A stretch of 21,258 bases of DNA from an uncultured Odoribacter sp. (GCA_900548135.1 URJC01000009.1:1-21258), one strand, 5' to 3'; positions 9,012 through 17,500 are shown, counted from the first letter of the stretch. A program made the numbers and translations. Notes: generated by a model from the letters alone, not told the origin.

Positions 9012-10460
9012 ATGGCTACGAGTGTGGTGCTTGTAATTCTGTTATCCTATTTTGGGTTATTGATACTGGTAAGTTATTTTACTTCCCGGAGAGCTGATAA
9101 TGAGACTTTTTTTATGGCTAACCGGACTTCGCCCTGGTATTTGGTCGCTTTTGGAATGATTGGGGCGTCTCTTTCAGGAGTTACTTTTGTTTCCATCCCC
9201 GGTGAAGTTGGAAATAGTGGGTGGACTTACTTGCCTGTGGTAATGGGAAATTGTGTTGGTTATGTTGTTATTGCTGTTATTTTATTGCCGTTGTTTTATA
9301 AGTTGAATCTGATTTCTATTTATTCTTGGTTAGGAACGCGTTTTGGGGAGGATGCTCGTTTGACGGGTTCTTTTTTCTTTATTATTTCACAATTACTGGG
9401 GGCTTCATTTCGTCTTTTTCTGGTTGTCGGAGTATTGCAATTAGCTGTTTTTGATGCAATGGGAATCCCTTTTGCGTTAACTGTTTTTATTACAATTGCT
9501 TTGGTTTGGGTTTATACTTTCAGGGGGGGAATCAAGACCATTGTATGGACGGATGCTTTGCAGACTATTTTTATGCTGATTTCGGTAATGTTGACGATTG
9601 TTGTTATCTGTCGGTCTTTGGATTTTAATTTTGCAGGGATGATAGAGACAGTGCGGACAAGCCGGTTATCAAGAATAGTTGAATTTGATTGGCGTTCTGG
9701 TCATAATTCTGTCAAACAGTTTTTAGCTGGTATAGCAATTACAGTTTCTTTAAACGGGCTGGATCAGAATATGATGCAGAAGAATTTGACGTGTAGGACA
9801 TTGAAGGCCTGTCAGACGAATATGTTTTCTTTTGCTGGATTATTTTTGTTGGCCAATGTATTATTTTTGATTTTAGGTGCTTTATTATATATTTTTGCCT
9901 CCGCAAAAGGGATCACTTTGCCTCAAAAAGGAGATGAAATATATGCTTTTCTGGCTTTACGTCATTTTGGAGTTATTACAGGCTTGTTTTTTCTGTTGGG
10001 AATTACGGCTGCGGCCTATTCTTCTGTTGACTCTTCCCTGACAGCATTGACCACTTCTTTTTCGATAGATTTTTTGAAGATCAACCCGAAAGATCCTGGT
10101 CAGAAAAGAAAGAGAATATTTGTACATTTAACATTTTCTATGCTGATGTGTTTGGTGATTATTTTGTTCCGCGAATTAAATGATAGTAGTGTGGTGAATA
10201 CATTGTTGAAGGCTGTCGGATATACTTATGGGCCAATTTTAGCCTTGTTTACGTTTGGGTTAGTCACAAAATATGAGATTAAATCCCGTTATTTACCCTT
10301 AGTTTGTTTGCTTTCTCCTGTATTTTCATATATTATTAATTGTTATTCGGAACAATGGTTGTGCGGATATCGTTTTGGTTTTGAGATACTTTTACTAAAT
10401 GCTTTGATCTGTTTTATTGGGCTTTTTTGGTGCCGAAAAAAAAGTGGAGAGATTTGTTAA
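9012..10460 (+). CDS. Sodium:solute symporter (SSS family)
   Basis: A 482-residue integral membrane protein with about 12-13 hydrophobic segments, the first at residues 3-22. Family features are visible: FFMANRTSPWYLVAFGMIGASLSGVTFVSIPG near residues 33-64 (the SSS pattern of an Ala/Ser/Gly-rich unwound helix 1) and FRGGIKTIVWTDALQTIFML near 169-188, the SSS segment normally reading GGL-AV--TD--Q. The later GITAAAYSSVDSSLTALTTSF resembles the sodium-site helix with paired Ser/Thr residues. Members couple Na+ entry to uptake of sugars, amino acids, organic acids or vitamins; the substrate cannot be assigned from sequence. No catabolic genes are adjacent. The ATG at 9012 follows a 111-base AT-rich divergent region with no full TAnnTTTG match. 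Confidence 0.92.
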   Translation: MATSVVLVILLSYFGLLILVSYFTSRRADNETFFMANRTSPWYLVAFGMIGASLSGVTFVSIPGEVGNSGWTYLPVVMGNCVGYVVIAVILLPLFYKLNLISIYSWLGTRFGEDARLTGSFFFIISQLLGASFRLFLVVGVLQLAVFDAMGIPFALTVFITIALVWVYTFRGGIKTIVWTDALQTIFMLISVMLTIVVICRSLDFNFAGMIETVRTSRLSRIVEFDWRSGHNSVKQFLAGIAITVSLNGLDQNMMQKNLTCRTLKACQTNMFSFAGLFLLANVLFLILGALLYIFASAKGITLPQKGDEIYAFLALRHFGVITGLFFLLGITAAAYSSVDSSLTALTTSFSIDFLKINPKDPGQKRKRIFVHLTFSMLMCLVIILFRELNDSSVVNTLLKAVGYTYGPILALFTFGLVTKYEIKSRYLPLVCLLSPVFSYIINCYSEQWLCGYRFGFEILLLNALICFIGLFWCRKKSGEIC

Positions 10461-10484
10461 AATTGTTTTATAATATTACCTTTA
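10453..10484 (+). promoter_or_regulatory. Predicted promoter for the SPOR lipoprotein gene
   Basis: TTTG at 10453-10456 and TACCTTTA at 10477-10484 are 20 bases apart. This fits the Bacteroidota -33/-7 arrangement with one mismatch in the -7 box. It overlaps the last codons of the symporter gene and lies 43 bases before the ATG. Confidence 0.4.
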
Positions 10485-10527
10485 ACGCCATAAAAGCGTA
10501 TTAGGGATAAGAATTAATTGTTGCGAT

Positions 10528-10923
10528 ATGAAAATAATCCTTGTTTTATTGGCCTTATCATTTATAGGCATATTTTCTTCTTGTAAGGAAAAGAAAAGGA
10601 ATGTGGAATTGACCGAACAACAGGTTGAAGTCGTTGAAGTTGCGAAACCTGAACCGGTAGTTCCCCCTAAAGAGGAATTGAAACCCGTTATGAAAGAGGT
10701 CAATTATTATTTAGTTGCTGGCTGTTTTAAAGTCAGGACAAATGCTGAACGTCTGAATGCGAAGTTGTTGAATGAAGGTTATGATTCTAAGATCATTCCT
10801 TTTTATAACATGAGCATGGTGACTTATAATGGTTATACTACCCGTCAGGAAGCTCAGATTGCTTTAAACCAGATTGTCCGGGAGGCCGGGAAAGAACTGA
10901 CTTGGGTATATCCGGTCAGATAA
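10528..10923 (+). CDS. SPOR-domain lipoprotein
   Basis: A 131-residue lipoprotein. The signal peptide is residues 1-18, with lipobox FSSC and lipidated Cys19. An acidic, Val/Pro-rich linker (about 26-54, with PEPVVPPKEE) is followed by a SPOR domain from about 57 to 128: YYLVAGCFKVRTNAERLNAK, then GYDSKIIPFYN and YTTRQEAQIAL. SPOR domains bind denuded glycan strands of septal peptidoglycan, so the protein probably sits in the envelope and may gather at the division site. The length is short, consistent with a simple lipoprotein plus SPOR arrangement. The symporter gene lies 67 bases upstream on the same strand, but the SPOR gene seems to have its own promoter. Confidence 0.88.
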   Translation: MKIILVLLALSFIGIFSSCKEKKRNVELTEQQVEVVEVAKPEPVVPPKEELKPVMKEVNYYLVAGCFKVRTNAERLNAKLLNEGYDSKIIPFYNMSMVTYNGYTTRQEAQIALNQIVREAGKELTWVYPVR

Positions 10924-11012
10924 TCCGGTTTTTCGTAAAGAGGGGGGAATGGAAAGTCTTCCGGTTCCGTACTGAACTTGGAGCTGAAAGATTTATAGAT
11001 CCTGCAGGATGG

Positions 11013-11860
11013 TTATAATTCAATGTCGGTTATTGTCCTGAGGGCATAGCCGATAAGAAAGCTTATTGTTGCAATACCGATACTAATGGAGGCCATTTCA
11101 GTGAAACGGTGTTTGAAACTTTCGCTTTTTACAATAGAGTAATAGTAGTTAAAAACAGCGATTACAACCAATGTTCCAAGAAGGCATATTCCTAATCCCC
11201 AATACGCGTTTGTCAGGGGTACGAAGGGGAGAATGAGTACCGCTCCCATATAAATAGCAGCTTTTAAGGCATTCTTATGGGGAGTATTGCCGGTTCGGGT
11301 GGACAAATATTTGGAAGCAGCCATGGATAATGCAGCTGCTATGCCTGTGATGGCTCCGGTTAGAGCAACTAATTTGGCATGTTGCAAGGCGAAAGTATGC
11401 CAGCCAATGCTCCTGTAAATTCTACTAATGCATTGTTTAACCCTAATACGACAGATCCCATATAATTCAAACCTTCTTCGTCTATCAGGCTGATCAATTT
11501 TGTTTCATGAGTTTCTTCTTCCTGGGCCATTTTTTGTAGATCTGCGAAATCTTGATGTTTATAGTAGACGTTTTGGGCTATTTCTTCCCCTTTTTCCATG
11601 AGTTTAATACTGAAGGTTAAGTCAAATAAGCGGGCTATCAGAACATAAACCCTGACTTTATTCATTTTAGGTGCTGGAAGTTGGCCGGTATATTTACGTA
11701 AGATTTGGTAGTGTTCTGATTCTTCATTGGATAATTCGGTTAAAATCTGACGGTTGCTTTCATTTTTTTCCAAAGCAGCTAGTCGTTTGTAAATATGATG
11801 TTCGGTTATTTCGTTTATTTGAAAACGGAGAAATAAAATTTTATCTTCTGGACTTATTAT
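11013..11860 (-). pseudogene. Ferritin-like/VIT1-CCC1 iron transporter fusion gene, frameshifted
   Basis: Two frames together encode one protein of about 280 residues. The upstream frame (11860-11369) has a ferritin-like domain with NEITEHHIYKRLA, NEESEHY and EEETHE, the Glu and ExxH ligands of a diiron site, then enters the VIT1 membrane domain (GLNNALVEFTGALAG). The frame then runs to a premature stop at 11369-11371. The downstream frame (11396-11013) continues exactly as the family does: TFALQHAKLVALTGAITG, then IAAALSMAASKYLST and two more membrane segments. One lost base at 11394-11401 explains the break. The conserved N terminus also lacks ATG, GTG or TTG; the first such codon, TTG at 11771-11773, lies inside the ferritin domain. 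Intact relatives (MbfA-like) export or store iron. A sequencing error could explain the frameshift but not the missing start. Confidence 0.85.
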
Positions 11861-11885
11861 TGTAGGTTATTATGGGATTATTCCA

Positions 11886-11893
11886 CAAAATTA
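11886..11893 (-). promoter_or_regulatory. Possible -7 element for the broken ferritin-VIT1 gene
   Basis: Minus strand TAATTTTG, matching TAnnTTTG, about 26 bases ahead of the expected start. It overlaps the end of the prs terminator T-run, and no -33 match is seen. Confidence 0.28.
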
Positions 11894-11926
11894 CAAAAAG
11901 AAAGCGAAGCCATAGCTCCGCTTTCT
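11892..11926 (-). terminator. Rho-independent terminator of prs
   Basis: AGAAAGCGAAGC (11899-11910) pairs with GCTCCGCTTTCT (11915-11926) with one mismatch and a 4-base loop. On the minus strand the stem runs into CTTTTTG. It lies 26 bases after the prs stop codon in the right direction. Confidence 0.85.
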
Positions 11927-11951
11927 GATATAATATTTTATGTAAAATAAA

Positions 11952-12890
11952 TCACATAATGAAGTGATCACTGATAGATCTGTGTTCTACGACATTGCGT
12001 ATTGTTTCAGCAAACATATCTGCAACTGAGATCACTTTAATCTTAGAACTTTCCTGTCTTTGAGGAATGGAGTCTGTAAATACAATTTCGTCTAAGGCAG
12101 ATTTTTCAATGTTTTCATATGCTTTACCTGAAAGTACAGCATGTGTAGCGACAGCACGTACGCTTTGGGCTCCTTTATCTTTCAGGATACCTGCGGCTTT
12201 ACAGATAGTTCCTGCAGTATCGATCATATCATCTACGATGACAATATTCTTACCCTGGACATCGCCAATCACTTTCATGTCTGCAACTTCATTGGGTCTT
12301 TCACGTGTTTTATGGCAAATGATTAAGCCGGTATCAAAAAATTTTGCCCATGAGTTCGCCCGTTTGGATCCACCAATGTCAGGGGAAGCAATTGCTAGAT
12401 TTTCTAATTTCAGGGAACGAATATAAGGAGCTAATACAGTTGAGCCATACAGATGATCTACTGGGATATCAAAGAATCCTTGAATTTGGTCAGCATGCAG
12501 GTCCATCGTCATGATCCGGTCTACTCCGGCTGCATATAACAGATTAGCTACTAATTTTGCCCCGATAGCTACACGCGGACGATCTTTACGATCCTGGCGT
12601 GCAAAACCGAAATAAGGAATTACCGCAATGACTTTATAAGCTGATGCCCGTTTGGCAGCATCTATCATCATTAATAACTCCATTAGATTGTCACTGGGCG
12701 GGAAAGTCGACTGTACAATAAAAACATGATCTCCACGCACTGTTTCATCGTAAGCCGTTGCGAATTCTCCGTCGCTGAAATGTAATAAAGTCTTTTGACC
12801 GAGTTCTAAACCGATAGATTTAGCTATTTTTTCAGCAATGTATTTGCTGTTTTCCCCGGAAAAAATTTTAACTTCGGAAAGGTCTGACAT
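11952..12890 (-). CDS. prs: Ribose-phosphate pyrophosphokinase
   Basis: A 312-residue cytoplasmic enzyme that makes phosphoribosyl pyrophosphate from ribose 5-phosphate and ATP, the precursor for purines, pyrimidines, His, Trp and NAD. Class I signatures are complete: FSDGEF at 38-43, GFARQDRKDRPR at 95-106 (ATP-binding flexible loop region), TMDLHADQIQGFF at 128-140 (Mg and ATP site), and IVIVDDMIDTAGT at 216-228, the PRPP-binding loop with Asp220 and Asp221. Length is normal. The ATG at 12890 is followed immediately by conserved sequence. A promoter element lies at 12990-12997 and the gene ends in its own terminator, so it is monocistronic. Confidence 0.97.
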   Translation of the reverse strand: MSDLSEVKIFSGENSKYIAEKIAKSIGLELGQKTLLHFSDGEFATAYDETVRGDHVFIVQSTFPPSDNLMELLMMIDAAKRASAYKVIAVIPYFGFARQDRKDRPRVAIGAKLVANLLYAAGVDRIMTMDLHADQIQGFFDIPVDHLYGSTVLAPYIRSLKLENLAIASPDIGGSKRANSWAKFFDTGLIICHKTRERPNEVADMKVIGDVQGKNIVIVDDMIDTAGTICKAAGILKDKGAQSVRAVATHAVLSGKAYENIEKSALDEIVFTDSIPQRQESSKIKVISVADMFAETIRNVVEHRSISDHFIM

Positions 12891-12989
12891 AATTTAGCCG
12901 TTTCAAATATTTATGTATAAAGACGCTATAAAATTCGAATACTGTAAACCACTATCCCGGCTTTTATTCAAAGCCCGCAGATGATTCGG

Positions 12990-12997
12990 CAAAGGTA
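12990..12997 (-). promoter_or_regulatory. Predicted -7 promoter element for prs
   Basis: Minus strand TACCTTTG, a full TAnnTTTG match about 100 bases before the ATG. The implied leader begins near 12983 and quickly forms a small hairpin (GGCTTT 12959-12964 with AAAGCC 12970-12975). The rest of this 244-base divergent region is AT-rich, with T-rich heptads at 13058-13085 ahead of the M20 gene and nothing coding. Confidence 0.45.
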
Positions 12998-13134
12998 AGT
13001 AATAAATTGAATATTGAAAATTATTTTATTCTCTTGTTTGTTCTTAGAGGTTATAAGTTTTTATTTTATACTTTTTCCTTTATCTTTATAGCGTTTTAAA
13101 AGAATTTGTAATTAAAAATTTTCAATTCCTAACT

Positions 13135-14496
13135 ATGAAAACGATAAACCAATACATTGATGAAAATCAGGAACGTTTTTTGAATGAGTTGTTTGAGTTA
13201 ATTCGTATTCCTTCAATTTCATCTGAAGCAGAACACAAGCCTGATATGTATAAATGTGCAGAAAAGTGGAAATCTTTATTATTGGCAGCAGGCGCTGACC
13301 GGGCAGAAGTATATGAGACTGAAGGTAATCCGGTTACTTATGGAGAAAAAATCATTGATCCTGTTCTGCCAACTGTGTTGGTTTATGGGCATATGGATGT
13401 AATGCCTGTAGATCCCATTGAATTGTGGCATACAAAACCTTTTGAACCTGTGATTAAAGAAGGAAAGATCTGGGCCCGTGGGGCTGATGATGATAAAGGA
13501 CAATCATTTATGCATGCAAAGGCTTTTGAATACATGGTGAAAACCGGAAATTTGAAATGTAATGTAAAATTTATGATTGAAGGGGAAGAAGAAATAGGTT
13601 CTCCGAGTTTACCTAAATTTTGCCGGGAACATAAAGAGATGTTGAAATCAGATGTGATATTGGTGTCGGATACCAGTATGATTGCCCGGGATGTACCTTC
13701 CATTACGAGTGGTTTGCGAGGTCTGGCATATTGGGAAATTGAGATGACTGGTCCGAATGCTGATCTGCATTCCGGAATTTTTGGGGGAGCAGTTGCGAAT
13801 CCTGCTAATGTACTTTGTAAAATGATAGGTGATATGATTGATGATAAAGGTCATATTACTATTCCTGGTTTCTATGATGATGTGTTAGAGGTGAGTGAGG
13901 AAGAAAGGGCTAAAATGGCTAAAGCTCCTTTTGATCTGGAAGCGTATAAAAAATCTTTGGGTTTGAAGGAAGTTTGTGGCGAAGATGGATATACAACCAA
14001 TGAACGGACTGGCATTCGTCCGACATTTGATGTATGTGGGATTTGGGCCGGTTATACTGGTGTTGGGGCAAAAACGGTGTTACCCTCAGTTGCTCATGCA
14101 AAAGTGAGTAGCCGTTTGGTTCCTAACCAGAAGCATGAAAAGATTGCGAAACTTTTCCAGGAATATTTTGAGTCAATCACACCGGACTATGTTACTGTAA
14201 AAGTTACTTATTTGCATGGAGGTCCTTCTTATGTGTGCCCGATAGATTTGCCTGCTTATAAAGCAGCAGAGAAGGCTTTTGAGGAAGTGTATGGAAAACA
14301 GCCAATCCCGGTTCGTTCAGGAGGTAGTATTCCGATTATTGCTACTTTTGAAGAAGTTTTGGGTGTAAAGTCTATTTTGATGGGTTTTGGTTTAGGAACT
14401 GACGCTATCCATTCTCCGAATGAAAACTATCCCTTAGAACAATTCTTTAATGGAATCCGGACAATTCCGTTGTTTTACAAATATTTTACTGAATAA
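13135..14496 (+). CDS. M20-family dipeptidase
   Basis: A 453-residue di-zinc metallopeptidase of the M20 family (carnosinase/PepV-like group). GHMDVMP at 85-91 carries the first zinc His86 and the helper Asp88. GADDDKGQ at 116-123 holds the bridging Asp119. EGEEEIGS at 149-156 provides the catalytic Glu and a zinc Glu, and the last ligand is in DAIHSPNE near the C terminus. A dimerisation lid lies between about 200 and 380, with the His of LHSGIFGG. No signal peptide is seen, so it acts in the cytoplasm, probably on dipeptides. The ATG at 13135 follows an AT-rich leader. The gene ends at a long perfect inverted repeat facing the envelope cluster. Confidence 0.93.
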   Translation: MKTINQYIDENQERFLNELFELIRIPSISSEAEHKPDMYKCAEKWKSLLLAAGADRAEVYETEGNPVTYGEKIIDPVLPTVLVYGHMDVMPVDPIELWHTKPFEPVIKEGKIWARGADDDKGQSFMHAKAFEYMVKTGNLKCNVKFMIEGEEEIGSPSLPKFCREHKEMLKSDVILVSDTSMIARDVPSITSGLRGLAYWEIEMTGPNADLHSGIFGGAVANPANVLCKMIGDMIDDKGHITIPGFYDDVLEVSEEERAKMAKAPFDLEAYKKSLGLKEVCGEDGYTTNERTGIRPTFDVCGIWAGYTGVGAKTVLPSVAHAKVSSRLVPNQKHEKIAKLFQEYFESITPDYVTVKVTYLHGGPSYVCPIDLPAYKAAEKAFEEVYGKQPIPVRSGGSIPIIATFEEVLGVKSILMGFGLGTDAIHSPNENYPLEQFFNGIRTIPLFYKYFTE

Positions 14497-14511
14497 GACA
14501 AATGAAAGATT

Positions 14512-14557
14512 GTCTATGGATTAGATTTCATTTACCTGTGAAATCTAATCCATAGAC
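14512..14557. terminator. Perfect 19-base inverted repeat, probable bidirectional terminator
   Basis: Arms 14512-14530 and 14539-14557 are perfectly complementary over 19 bases, with an 8-base loop. It sits between the convergent M20 and COG3014-like genes, 16 and 7 bases from their stop codons. No long T-run follows on either strand, so transcript-end processing rather than classical termination is possible. Confidence 0.7.
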
Positions 14558-14563
14558 TGTAAT

Positions 14564-15943
14564 TTACAAAGTTGTATATACAAAAAAACGGGTTCCTTTT
14601 CCGTTAGCCGGAATGTTAATTTCTTGTTTGTCGGGGTTAACCTTAGGACCAGTAAATTGTAACTGGACATTATTATCTGCTGATTCTAACGGCACCCGCA
14701 CATAAGAAATAGAATAAGGTAAAGTTTGCCAATTACGGGTATCTGCTTTTTCTGTAAAGGCATTTGCTAATCCGACAGCGAAACCTAACCAGTCGTTTTG
14801 TTTGGAAGCGGCTTGTTTAATACCTTGTTTAACTGCAACACGCAGAAGTGAAGTGGAGAGTTCCCTGACCATTCGGTCGTGCAGGGTTTTGAAAGCTATC
14901 TGGTTGATGTCTTCGGCTTCCTCTAAAGTGTATGATTTTCCGTTGTAAATGAGGGAGCCGTTTGTATAAACTAATGGTCTTTCCTGGTATTTTGGGAAAA
15001 CGGCACGTACTACGTTGACATTTGCGAGTGAATTCTTGTCACTGTCACTATATCCATTCCCCCAGAAAAATGGGAATGTCAGTCCTAATTCTTCATTATG
15101 AAAGGTGATCAATCCGTTGCCCTTATCTATTTTAAATGTTATGCCCCATTCTGCTTTTACAGGTCCGAATCCATTTAGCCAGAATAAAATAAGTTGCCCG
15201 TTAGGACTTGGAGATAAAGGAGTATAGGTTAGTCCTAATTCCCTTTCATATTGCATGAGTTCATTATGGAAACCACATAGATAAGCTGTACGGAGGAGAT
15301 CTTTTTTTAATTGTTCCGGAGCCCCGAGACCAAAATTTTTTTGATAGTCACTTTGGTAGGTATCATAAGCATTCCTATAAGCAATAAAAGCATTGTTGAA
15401 ATCTCCTGCTGCATCATAGATCAATCCCATTAATAGTTGTGCGAAGGCATCTTGCTGATAACGGTTTTTATGGTCTGGGTACTTGTCATTTAACTGTTGT
15501 AACCGGATATTGATTTTCCGGGTTTCGACCAATGCATCTTCCATATGATTCATTTGAAGGTAATTCAAAGCTTTATAGAAATTAATCATGATTACTTCGA
15601 AGTCTTCGGGTTTATATGGACGGATTTCAGGATTTACAACTAGTACCGCAGCTTCAGTTAGTACGTTGCGGCGTTGTTCTTCGGTCAACTGTTCTGCAGT
15701 TTCAAAAGCAGCATTACTTTTTTCATGTTCTCCTAACATGAAATAGACATAGCCTTGATTGAGGTAATATAAAATTTTATTTTTATCCCTGCTTTGCTTT
15801 TTATCCTTTTGCAATAATTTTTCAGCTTGTTCAAATTCTCCTTGACTGACGGCTTGTTGAAAAGCTGCAGGACGCTGATACCAAGTGGCACAACCACAGC
15901 ACATTTGTATCAATAGGAGATATATGAACAGCCGGAAAATCAT
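14564..15943 (-). CDS. TPR-containing lipoprotein (COG3014-like)
   Basis: A 459-residue protein with an N-terminal hydrophobic segment (4-13) and lipobox CCGC near residues 15-18, so likely an outer-membrane or periplasm-facing lipoprotein. Residues about 28-210 are helical with TPR-like pairs: AVSQGEFEQAEKLLQK, YYLNQGYVYFMLGEHEKSNA, then LLMGLIYDAAGDFNNAFIAY. The C-terminal half is a beta-rich domain containing GFGPVKAEWGITF and later YSISYVRVPLES. The overall layout resembles the uncharacterised COG3014 family, which I recall occurring next to LpoB-like genes. No catalytic motif is visible. The start lies 21 bases after the LpoB-like gene, so they are co-transcribed and probably act together; a role in peptidoglycan synthase control is inference from that neighbour. 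Confidence 0.72.
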   Translation of the reverse strand: MIFRLFIYLLLIQMCCGCATWYQRPAAFQQAVSQGEFEQAEKLLQKDKKQSRDKNKILYYLNQGYVYFMLGEHEKSNAAFETAEQLTEEQRRNVLTEAAVLVVNPEIRPYKPEDFEVIMINFYKALNYLQMNHMEDALVETRKINIRLQQLNDKYPDHKNRYQQDAFAQLLMGLIYDAAGDFNNAFIAYRNAYDTYQSDYQKNFGLGAPEQLKKDLLRTAYLCGFHNELMQYERELGLTYTPLSPSPNGQLILFWLNGFGPVKAEWGITFKIDKGNGLITFHNEELGLTFPFFWGNGYSDSDKNSLANVNVVRAVFPKYQERPLVYTNGSLIYNGKSYTLEEAEDINQIAFKTLHDRMVRELSTSLLRVAVKQGIKQAASKQNDWLGFAVGLANAFTEKADTRNWQTLPYSISYVRVPLESADNNVQLQFTGPKVNPDKQEINIPANGKGTRFFVYTTL

Positions 15944-15964
15944 GATATGAGATTGAGGAAAATT

Positions 15965-16567
15965 TTAGAAAGCTCTGTCACTGACTTGCTTCTTGATTTT
16001 TTTATCGCCCATCCAAACAACTTCATTGGTTTCAAGATTTGTCAGTTCCAAATCAATTTGATAGTAAACTACTTTATCTTTTTTATAAGTGTCGACAATA
16101 CTGTTAATAGTTCCTTGTAACATAAAGTCAGCTCCTAATTCCAAGCCCCATTTTTTAGCTGTTTCAGGAGAAGTATAGCCTTGATTTTGTTCGTCACGTT
16201 CTGTACGGAGTTCCTGGCGTTTTTCTCCTGCCTGTACCAAACGGACACTTCCGTTTTTTATAATTGCTTTCTCAATATCTTTGATAAATGTTTCTGCATT
16301 AATGTGTTCATGGCTTTTATTTGTTACAGTTCCAACAACAACAATAGGACGTTTGTTGTTGTGCTGGCTTTCATATACAGGTAACCAGCGTGCACTCAAT
16401 AAATCATTAATCATTTCTGCGGAAACTAATTGAGAATCCGTATCGTTCCAACGGCCACTTAAATCGATGACTTCATTTGTGTTAACACGGGATACTTTCC
16501 TGGTGGCACAACTGTCAAAAATCATTATTGATACAAAAGCTACCATGACGATAAAAATCTTTCTCAT
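15965..16567 (-). CDS. LpoB-like penicillin-binding protein activator lipoprotein
   Basis: A 200-residue lipoprotein: hydrophobic signal residues 4-17, lipobox FDSC with Cys20. The mature part resembles LpoB/COG3417: DLSGRWNDTDSQLVSAEMI near residue 35, RPIVVVGTVTNKS at 69-81, ETFIKDIEKAIIKNGSVRLV, then GADFMLQGTINSIVD and NLETNEVVWMGDKKIKK. In gamma-proteobacteria LpoB spans the periplasm and switches on the bifunctional synthase PBP1b. Here the long disordered linker of E. coli LpoB is missing, so reach across the periplasm would be short. The matching PBP is not in the window. The gene is followed by the TPR lipoprotein gene after 21 bases and preceded by the DUF1460 gene after 69 bases. 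Confidence 0.82.
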   Translation of the reverse strand: MRKIFIVMVAFVSIMIFDSCATRKVSRVNTNEVIDLSGRWNDTDSQLVSAEMINDLLSARWLPVYESQHNNKRPIVVVGTVTNKSHEHINAETFIKDIEKAIIKNGSVRLVQAGEKRQELRTERDEQNQGYTSPETAKKWGLELGADFMLQGTINSIVDTYKKDKVVYYQIDLELTNLETNEVVWMGDKKIKKQVSDRAF

Positions 16568-16636
16568 AACTTCTTTCTTTTAAGGTTAAAACTTTATCAG
16601 TTTAAATTTTGTTATCTGTTACAATTCCTGTGCCAA

Positions 16637-17500
16637 TTATTTAGGTATATTTGGGGTAATTCTGCCCACCATGATACCGCTCTGTGATTTTATGCTTTCC
16701 AGGTAATCTTGTAAAGGTTGTTCGCTGAGCATAACTCTTTTTCCTGTACTGGAAGCATGTAGTAAATAGGTTTTTCCCTGTTGTTTGTAAGCGAATCCCA
16801 GATGAGATACATCTAGTCCTTTAATATTCGTTGTAATTAAAATCACATCTCCTGCTTTGATCTTATTGCATGCTGCATTGACCTTATTCTTTGGAATATA
16901 ATAATACGTTCGTTTATTAATCTCTGTTTCAATTGTCTCGATTTTTTTCAATAATTCTAAGTCTGCTTTTAGTGGAGGATAGCGATCATAATTTTTAGAC
17001 ATAAAACATACTTCAGGATGGAAACAAATTCCTCCTGCAAATTGTGTAATGTCTTTCAGAAGATGTTGTTTTTCCATTTCAAATAGCCAGTCTGAGGAAT
17101 AATGCAGACGAGAGGTATAATCTTTTATTTCACTATTCCGGTAACGCAAGCTGATGATATTATTCACAAAAGTTCCAATCGAATTATCGCCGTATTCTGG
17201 TAATAAAGAAAGAGCTAGTACATTTTCAACAAATGTAACGCAATCAAGTTCATGTAGATTGATTACCGGAAGTTCTTTTTGAGTTACATTTAGAGTATTA
17301 CTTTTATAAGGAGTATCCAGAAAAAAACAGGCGATTATGGGGATACGTTCGTTTATGTTTTTCCGGGATAATTGATGTTTGGTGGCATATTGCCAGAATG
17401 TATGTAGAATATCCCGGTCGGCTTTACTGATGTGACTGGTCTGACAAGTGTAATTCCCTGATGACAGTAATATTTGTAAATATATTAAGATACGAATCAT
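16637..17500 (-). CDS. DUF1460 (N-acetylmuramoyl-L-alanine amidase-like) secreted protein
   Basis: A 287-residue protein counted from the ATG at 17500. A longer open frame to 17611 exists, but its first 37 residues are polar and overlap a promoter element, while Met at 17500 opens a signal peptide (MIRILIYLQILLSSGNYTCQ). The DUF1460 core shows LDCVTFVEN, with the likely nucleophile Cys87 of this start, then LHYSSDW and DVSHLGFAYK, whose His is the probable second catalytic residue. The fold is NlpC/P60-like, and known structures of the family suggest cell-wall amidase activity. It is the first gene of the envelope cluster with the LpoB-like and TPR lipoproteins, which fits a peptidoglycan role. 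Substrate not shown. Confidence 0.83.
   Translation of the reverse strand: MIRILIYLQILLSSGNYTCQTSHISKADRDILHTFWQYATKHQLSRKNINERIPIIACFFLDTPYKSNTLNVTQKELPVINLHELDCVTFVENVLALSLLPEYGDNSIGTFVNNIISLRYRNSEIKDYTSRLHYSSDWLFEMEKQHLLKDITQFAGGICFHPEVCFMSKNYDRYPPLKADLELLKKIETIETEINKRTYYYIPKNKVNAACNKIKAGDVILITTNIKGLDVSHLGFAYKQQGKTYLLHASSTGKRVMLSEQPLQDYLESIKSQSGIMVGRITPNIPK

Noticed and set aside
10924..11012. Possible terminator or remnant between the SPOR gene and the ferritin-VIT1 region
   Set aside because: Only a short palindrome ATCCTGCAGGAT is visible, without a T-run; the frames show nothing recognisable.
11013..11773. Reading the ferritin-VIT1 region as two separate normal genes
   Set aside because: Both apparent starts are TTG codons inside conserved domains, and the two halves join into one known fusion architecture.
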